From: Verrucomicrobiota bacterium
Lineage (GTDB): Bacteria > Verrucomicrobiota > Verrucomicrobiia > Limisphaerales > J093
Direction of reading: 5' to 3'
Length of the DNA stretch: 10,285 bases
Assembly (NCBI GenBank): GCA_003695015.1
Contig: RFJD01000318.1
Span: 1-10,285, forward strand
In this document: in pieces, positions 8,302 through 10,285 of the stretch
Layout of the letters: each line of letters opens with the position of its first letter
Numbering within the stretch: position 1 is the stretch's first letter
Made by a program: the position numbers and the translations under genes
Notes under the pieces: model-generated
Database searches by the model: none
What the model was told of the DNA's origin: nothing
Seen by the model: the letters and a program-made list of their open reading frames with translations, nothing else

Positions 8302-8801
8302 GCCGGACCGCCCGCTTGATCCGCCCGGTCCTGGCGCTCGCCGGCCTGGTCCTCTGGGCCGGCGCGGGGGTCGGATGTCGTTCCCTTCCGGCCGAGGCCG
8401 GTCCCATCCGCCGCCTGTACCTGATCACCACGCCGGTGGCGTTGAACCTCGACCAAGTGCCCGGCCCGGAAGGGGTGGGGGTGAACCTGTTCGGCTTCGG
8501 CCGGCGGGCCAAGGCCGTGGCGCTGCCGCCGGGCGAGGTCGAGTTCATCGCCTACGACGAGGCGGGGATTCTGGAGGAGCCGCCCCGGCCGTTTCGTCGG
8601 TGGCGGTTCACGGTGGAGGAATTGCGGTCGCGGCGTCTGCGGGCGGCGATCGGCGAGGGCTACCGGCTGCTTCTGGTGTGGGCTCCCAGGGAACCGCTCG
8701 GTCACCGGCTGTCGCTGATCTGTCGTTACCGGCCGGCCGGCGGCGGGCCGGAGGTGGTTTCCGAGCCGAGCACCATCCGCCTGGGGCCGCCGCCCCGCTG
8801 A
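8298..8801 (+). CDS. Small predicted outer-membrane lipoprotein coupled to the secretin
   Basis: This encodes 167 residues. The N-terminus has a basic start (MSRTARLIR), a hydrophobic stretch and a lipobox-like GVGC, putting the acylated Cys at residue 27; the -3 position is Gly instead of the usual Leu, so the lipobox is imperfect. The mature part looks beta-rich: LYLITTPVALNLD, PGPEGVGVNLFGF, then LPPGEVEFIAYDEAG and a final strand LSLICRYRP. I chose the ATG at 8298 because it overlaps the secretin stop as ATGA and leads straight into the signal peptide. A GTG at 8286 would add only four residues. No Shine-Dalgarno sequence is seen, as expected for a coupled gene. I do not recognise a named family. 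The 'PVALNLD..PGP.GVGV.LF' pattern is reminiscent of small beta-sandwich lipoproteins of secretion systems (TssJ-like), but this is only resemblance. A pilotin or accessory role for the secretin is inferred from the overlap alone. Confidence 0.85.
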   Translation: MSRTARLIRPVLALAGLVLWAGAGVGCRSLPAEAGPIRRLYLITTPVALNLDQVPGPEGVGVNLFGFGRRAKAVALPPGEVEFIAYDEAGILEEPPRPFRRWRFTVEELRSRRLRAAIGEGYRLLLVWAPREPLGHRLSLICRYRPAGGGPEVVSEPSTIRLGPPPR

Positions 8802-8813
8802 AGCCCGGGAGGC

Positions 8814-8842
8814 TTGACGCCCCCGCCATCCTTCAGCTTAAT
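8814..8842 (+). promoter_or_regulatory. Possible sigma70-like promoter for the CBS gene
   Basis: TTGACG at 8814-8819 (5 of 6 to consensus) is followed after 17 bases by CTTAAT at 8837-8842 (4 of 6). It lies in the 120-base gap after the lipoprotein stop, and would start a transcript near 8849 with a leader of about 70 bases. No terminator is visible between the lipoprotein and this site, so read-through is also possible. Confidence 0.45.
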
Positions 8843-8921
8843 GTCGGCCATCAGTCGCCCCTGATTCCCACCCGGGCGGGTGCGTGGAGCGGCGGCGCTG
8901 GGAACCGACCGGACCCGAGAC

Positions 8922-9371
8922 ATGGAAAAACTGGCCACAGCCGATGCCATCCTCCGCCGCAAGGGGCGGCAGGTTTACTGGGTGTCGCCGGACACCACCG
9001 TGTTCGAGGCGCTGAAGGTGATGCGCGAGAAGAACGTCGGCGCGCTCTTGGTCATGGAGGACGACCGCCTGGTGGGGATTTTCTCCGAGCGGGACTACGC
9101 CCGCAAAGTCGCCATCGAAGGCCGCGACTCCCGCGTGACACCCGTGCGCGACATTACCACCAAGCCCGTGCACACCATCACCCCGCAGACCCCCATCTCC
9201 GAGTGCATGGAGATGATGTCCAAGTACCGCGTCCGGCATCTGCCGGTGCTCGAGGACGACCGGGTGGTCGGGGTGATCTCGGTGGGCGACGTGGTCCAGT
9301 GGATCATCGAAGCCCAGAGCGCCACGATCGACCAGCTCCAGTCCTACATCACCGGCGCCTATCCCGGTTGA
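8922..9371 (+). CDS. Stand-alone two-CBS-domain protein
   Basis: This encodes 149 residues made almost entirely of a CBS pair (Bateman module). CBS1 spans about residues 18-64 (VSPDTTVFEALKVMREKNVGALLV, then GIFSERDYARK) and CBS2 about 78-130 (ITTKPVHTITPQTPISECMEMM, RHLPVLEDDRVVGVISVGDVV). The ribose-binding S/T-x-x-D pattern is present in both, as S55-E-R-D58 and S120-V-G-D123, so binding of an adenine nucleotide is likely. There is no fused enzyme or channel, so it belongs to the common small regulatory CBS proteins whose partner is usually unknown. The ATG at 8922 gives the typical N-terminus of the family; a GTG at 8880 in frame would add 14 residues (RGAAALGT...) unlike the family. The Shine-Dalgarno sequence is weak. 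Likely cytoplasmic. No functional link with the secretin is evident. Confidence 0.92.
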   Translation: MEKLATADAILRRKGRQVYWVSPDTTVFEALKVMREKNVGALLVMEDDRLVGIFSERDYARKVAIEGRDSRVTPVRDITTKPVHTITPQTPISECMEMMSKYRVRHLPVLEDDRVVGVISVGDVVQWIIEAQSATIDQLQSYITGAYPG

Positions 9372-9415
9372 GCCGCCCGGTTCACCGGCCACCGGGATGC
9401 CTTCCCGCGGGCTTC

Positions 9416-9443
9416 TTGCCCGAAGAGAACAGGGGGCTACCTT
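9416..9443 (+). promoter_or_regulatory. Weak possible promoter before the flavodoxin gene
   Basis: TTGCCC at 9416-9421 and TACCTT at 9438-9443 are 16 bases apart, and each matches the sigma70 consensus only partly. Transcription would begin at about 9450-9451, the first base of the ATG, giving a leaderless message. The -35 overlaps a small inverted repeat (CGGGC-TTCTT-GCCCG, 9408-9422). Low certainty. Confidence 0.25.
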
Positions 9444-9450
9444 CGGTGCG

Positions 9451-10023
9451 ATGAAAACGATCAGCATCGTGTACTACTCCGGGGCCGGTCATACGGCCCA
9501 AATGGCCGAAGCCGTCGCCCAGGGCGCCCGGTCGGTGCCCGACACCCGGGTCCATCTCCTGCGAATCCAAGGGCAGGACATCGTCGAGGGCCGGTTTCGC
9601 AACGAGGAGCTGCTCAAAACGCTCGACGCCAGCGACGCCATCATCTTCGGCTCGCCCACTTACATGGGCAGCGTGGCCGGCCAGTTCAAATGCTTCGCCG
9701 ACGCCACGGCGGAGCGGTGGTTCGGCCGGGCATGGGCCGGGAAGCTGGCCGCCGGCTTCACCGTTTCCGGCGGTCCCAGCGGCGACAAGCTCAACACGCT
9801 CGTTTACCTCGCCCTCCTGGCCGCCCAGCACGGCATGATCTGGGTGGGCAACGACCTCATCCCCTACGGCGACGACCAGGGCCGCAACCGGCTCTCCGCC
9901 TACCTCGGGGTGATGGGCCAAGCCATGCAGGAGCCGCCCGAGGAGAAACCCGACGCCGCCGACAAGGCCACTGGAGAATACCTGGGCCGGCGCGTGGCCG
10001 AACTGGCCGCCCGACTCGGCTGA
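9451..10023 (+). CDS. Flavodoxin-family NAD(P)H-dependent oxidoreductase (WrbA-like)
   Basis: This encodes 190 residues with a flavodoxin-like fold that binds FMN. The phosphate loop is S10-G-A-G-H-T15 after strand KTISIVYY; the second FMN loop is GSPTYMGSVAGQFK at residues 67-80; a third loop is SGGPSGDK at 106-113. These are the three cofactor contacts expected in the WrbA/flavodoxin family, and the length matches (WrbA is about 200). It probably transfers electrons from NAD(P)H to quinones or similar acceptors in the cytoplasm, but substrate choice cannot be read from sequence. I prefer the ATG at 9451 because the flavodoxin strand starts there. The ATG at 9397 would add 18 non-conserved residues. 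There is no Shine-Dalgarno sequence at normal spacing; a G-run at 9432-9436 is too far away. The gene lies 79 bases after the CBS gene and is followed at once by a strong terminator. Confidence 0.9.
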   Translation: MKTISIVYYSGAGHTAQMAEAVAQGARSVPDTRVHLLRIQGQDIVEGRFRNEELLKTLDASDAIIFGSPTYMGSVAGQFKCFADATAERWFGRAWAGKLAAGFTVSGGPSGDKLNTLVYLALLAAQHGMIWVGNDLIPYGDDQGRNRLSAYLGVMGQAMQEPPEEKPDAADKATGEYLGRRVAELAARLG

Positions 10024-10046
10024 CCCCGGCCAGGTTCGCTGGTCAC

Positions 10047-10077
10047 CGGCGCCCGCCAAGGGGCGCCGCTTTTTTTT
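10047..10077 (+). terminator. Intrinsic terminator after the flavodoxin gene
   Basis: A perfect 8-bp stem CGGCGCCC (10047-10054) pairs with GGGCGCCG (10061-10068) around a six-base loop GCCAAG, and is followed by eight T (10070-10077). It begins 24 bases after the flavodoxin stop and is the only clear terminator in the window. Confidence 0.92.
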
Positions 10078-10098
10078 GAAGGTTAGCGACGATGAAAC

Positions 10099-10128
10099 TT
10101 GACACCCGGATCGGTTAACCCCTCCAAT
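10099..10128 (+). promoter_or_regulatory. Possible sigma70-like promoter for the last gene
   Basis: A perfect -35, TTGACA at 10099-10104, is followed after 18 bases by TCCAAT at 10123-10128 (4 of 6 to TATAAT). It sits just after the terminator and 13 bases before the ATG at 10141, so the leader would be only a few bases long. The -10 is weak, and no Shine-Dalgarno sequence is seen before the ATG. Confidence 0.4.
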
Positions 10129-10140
10129 GACGCGGCAACC

Positions 10141-10285
10141 ATGAAAACCCATCGCATCTCATTCGGGGCGCAGCGGTTGGCCACCGCGGGCTGGCTGCTG
10201 GCCGTCGGTCTGGCCGGTCAGACCTTGGCCGCCAGTTTCCGAGGCAACTATCCCATCGGGGTCGAAGGCCTGAAGGGCGGCACCC
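10141..10285 (+). CDS. Exported protein, probable outer-membrane 'transporter' (phenol MetA-like), 3'-partial
   Basis: Only the first 48 codons are in the window, and the frame is open at the right edge. A Sec signal peptide is clear: basic start MKTHR, hydrophobic core GWLLAVGLAG, and cleavage near QTLA/A at about residues 30-31. The mature start SFRGNYPIGVEGLKGGT resembles the N-terminus of outer-membrane beta-barrel proteins annotated as 'transporter' or phenol-degradation MetA-like, which begin with a 'YPxGxEGxKGAxLPPPG' pattern. The expected 'LPPPG' would lie just beyond the edge, so this is not confirmed. The gene has its own probable promoter and is separated from the flavodoxin gene by a terminator, so it starts a new transcription unit. 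Confidence 0.7.
   Translation, partial: MKTHRISFGAQRLATAGWLLAVGLAGQTLAASFRGNYPIGVEGLKGGT

Noticed and set aside
9408..9422. Inverted repeat CGGGC-TTCTT-GCCCG as a terminator for the CBS gene
   Set aside because: The stem is only five base pairs and no T-run follows, so it does not fit an intrinsic terminator.
8375..9454. A 359-codon + strand frame spanning the lipoprotein and CBS genes
   Set aside because: It is out of frame with two recognisable proteins and encodes Arg/Gly/Ala-rich sequence without motifs.
10127..10144. Five-codon upstream frame (M-T-R-Q-P) overlapping the last gene's ATG
   Set aside because: It has no ribosome site and would lie partly within the predicted -10 box, so it is probably not even transcribed.

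Overview
The window is GC-rich, densely coded DNA from a bacterium with an outer membrane (it carries a secretin, a lipoprotein and a predicted outer-membrane channel). Weak or absent Shine-Dalgarno sequences, the codon usage and the style of the lipoprotein and the last gene suggest a Verrucomicrobiota/PVC-type bacterium. That placement is inference, because no rRNA or other marker gene is present.

All genes are on the + strand. Positions 1-8301 are one uninterrupted reading frame, already open at the left edge, that encodes most of a giant secretin of at least 2766 residues. Its last ~230 residues before the C-terminal tail are an ordinary outer-membrane secretin (GspD/PilQ-type) gate domain. 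Everything before that is a chain of 27 secretin N-domain (NolW-like) repeats, plus the tail of another one cut by the window edge. Familiar secretins have only a few such domains. The first eight repeats are four tandem copies of a two-domain block of about 161 residues with aromatic 'YFYYYRYRGG'-type loops. The later repeats are single domains of varied length with Arg/Gly-rich loops and one long Pro/Ala/Gly linker.

The secretin stop codon overlaps the ATG of a small lipoprotein gene (8298-8801), so the two are probably translationally coupled. The lipoprotein is a candidate pilotin or accessory factor for the secretin.

Three ordinary genes follow: a stand-alone two-CBS-domain protein (8922-9371), a flavodoxin-family oxidoreductase (9451-10023) closed by a clear intrinsic terminator (10047-10077), and the 5' end of an exported protein (10141 to the edge) that resembles 'transporter'/phenol MetA-type outer-membrane proteins. 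Possible sigma70-like promoters lie before each of these three. No tRNA, rRNA, CRISPR array, insertion sequence or prophage sign was seen, and no gene-free stretch exceeds about 120 bases.

The most notable item is the giant poly-N-domain secretin with its coupled lipoprotein.
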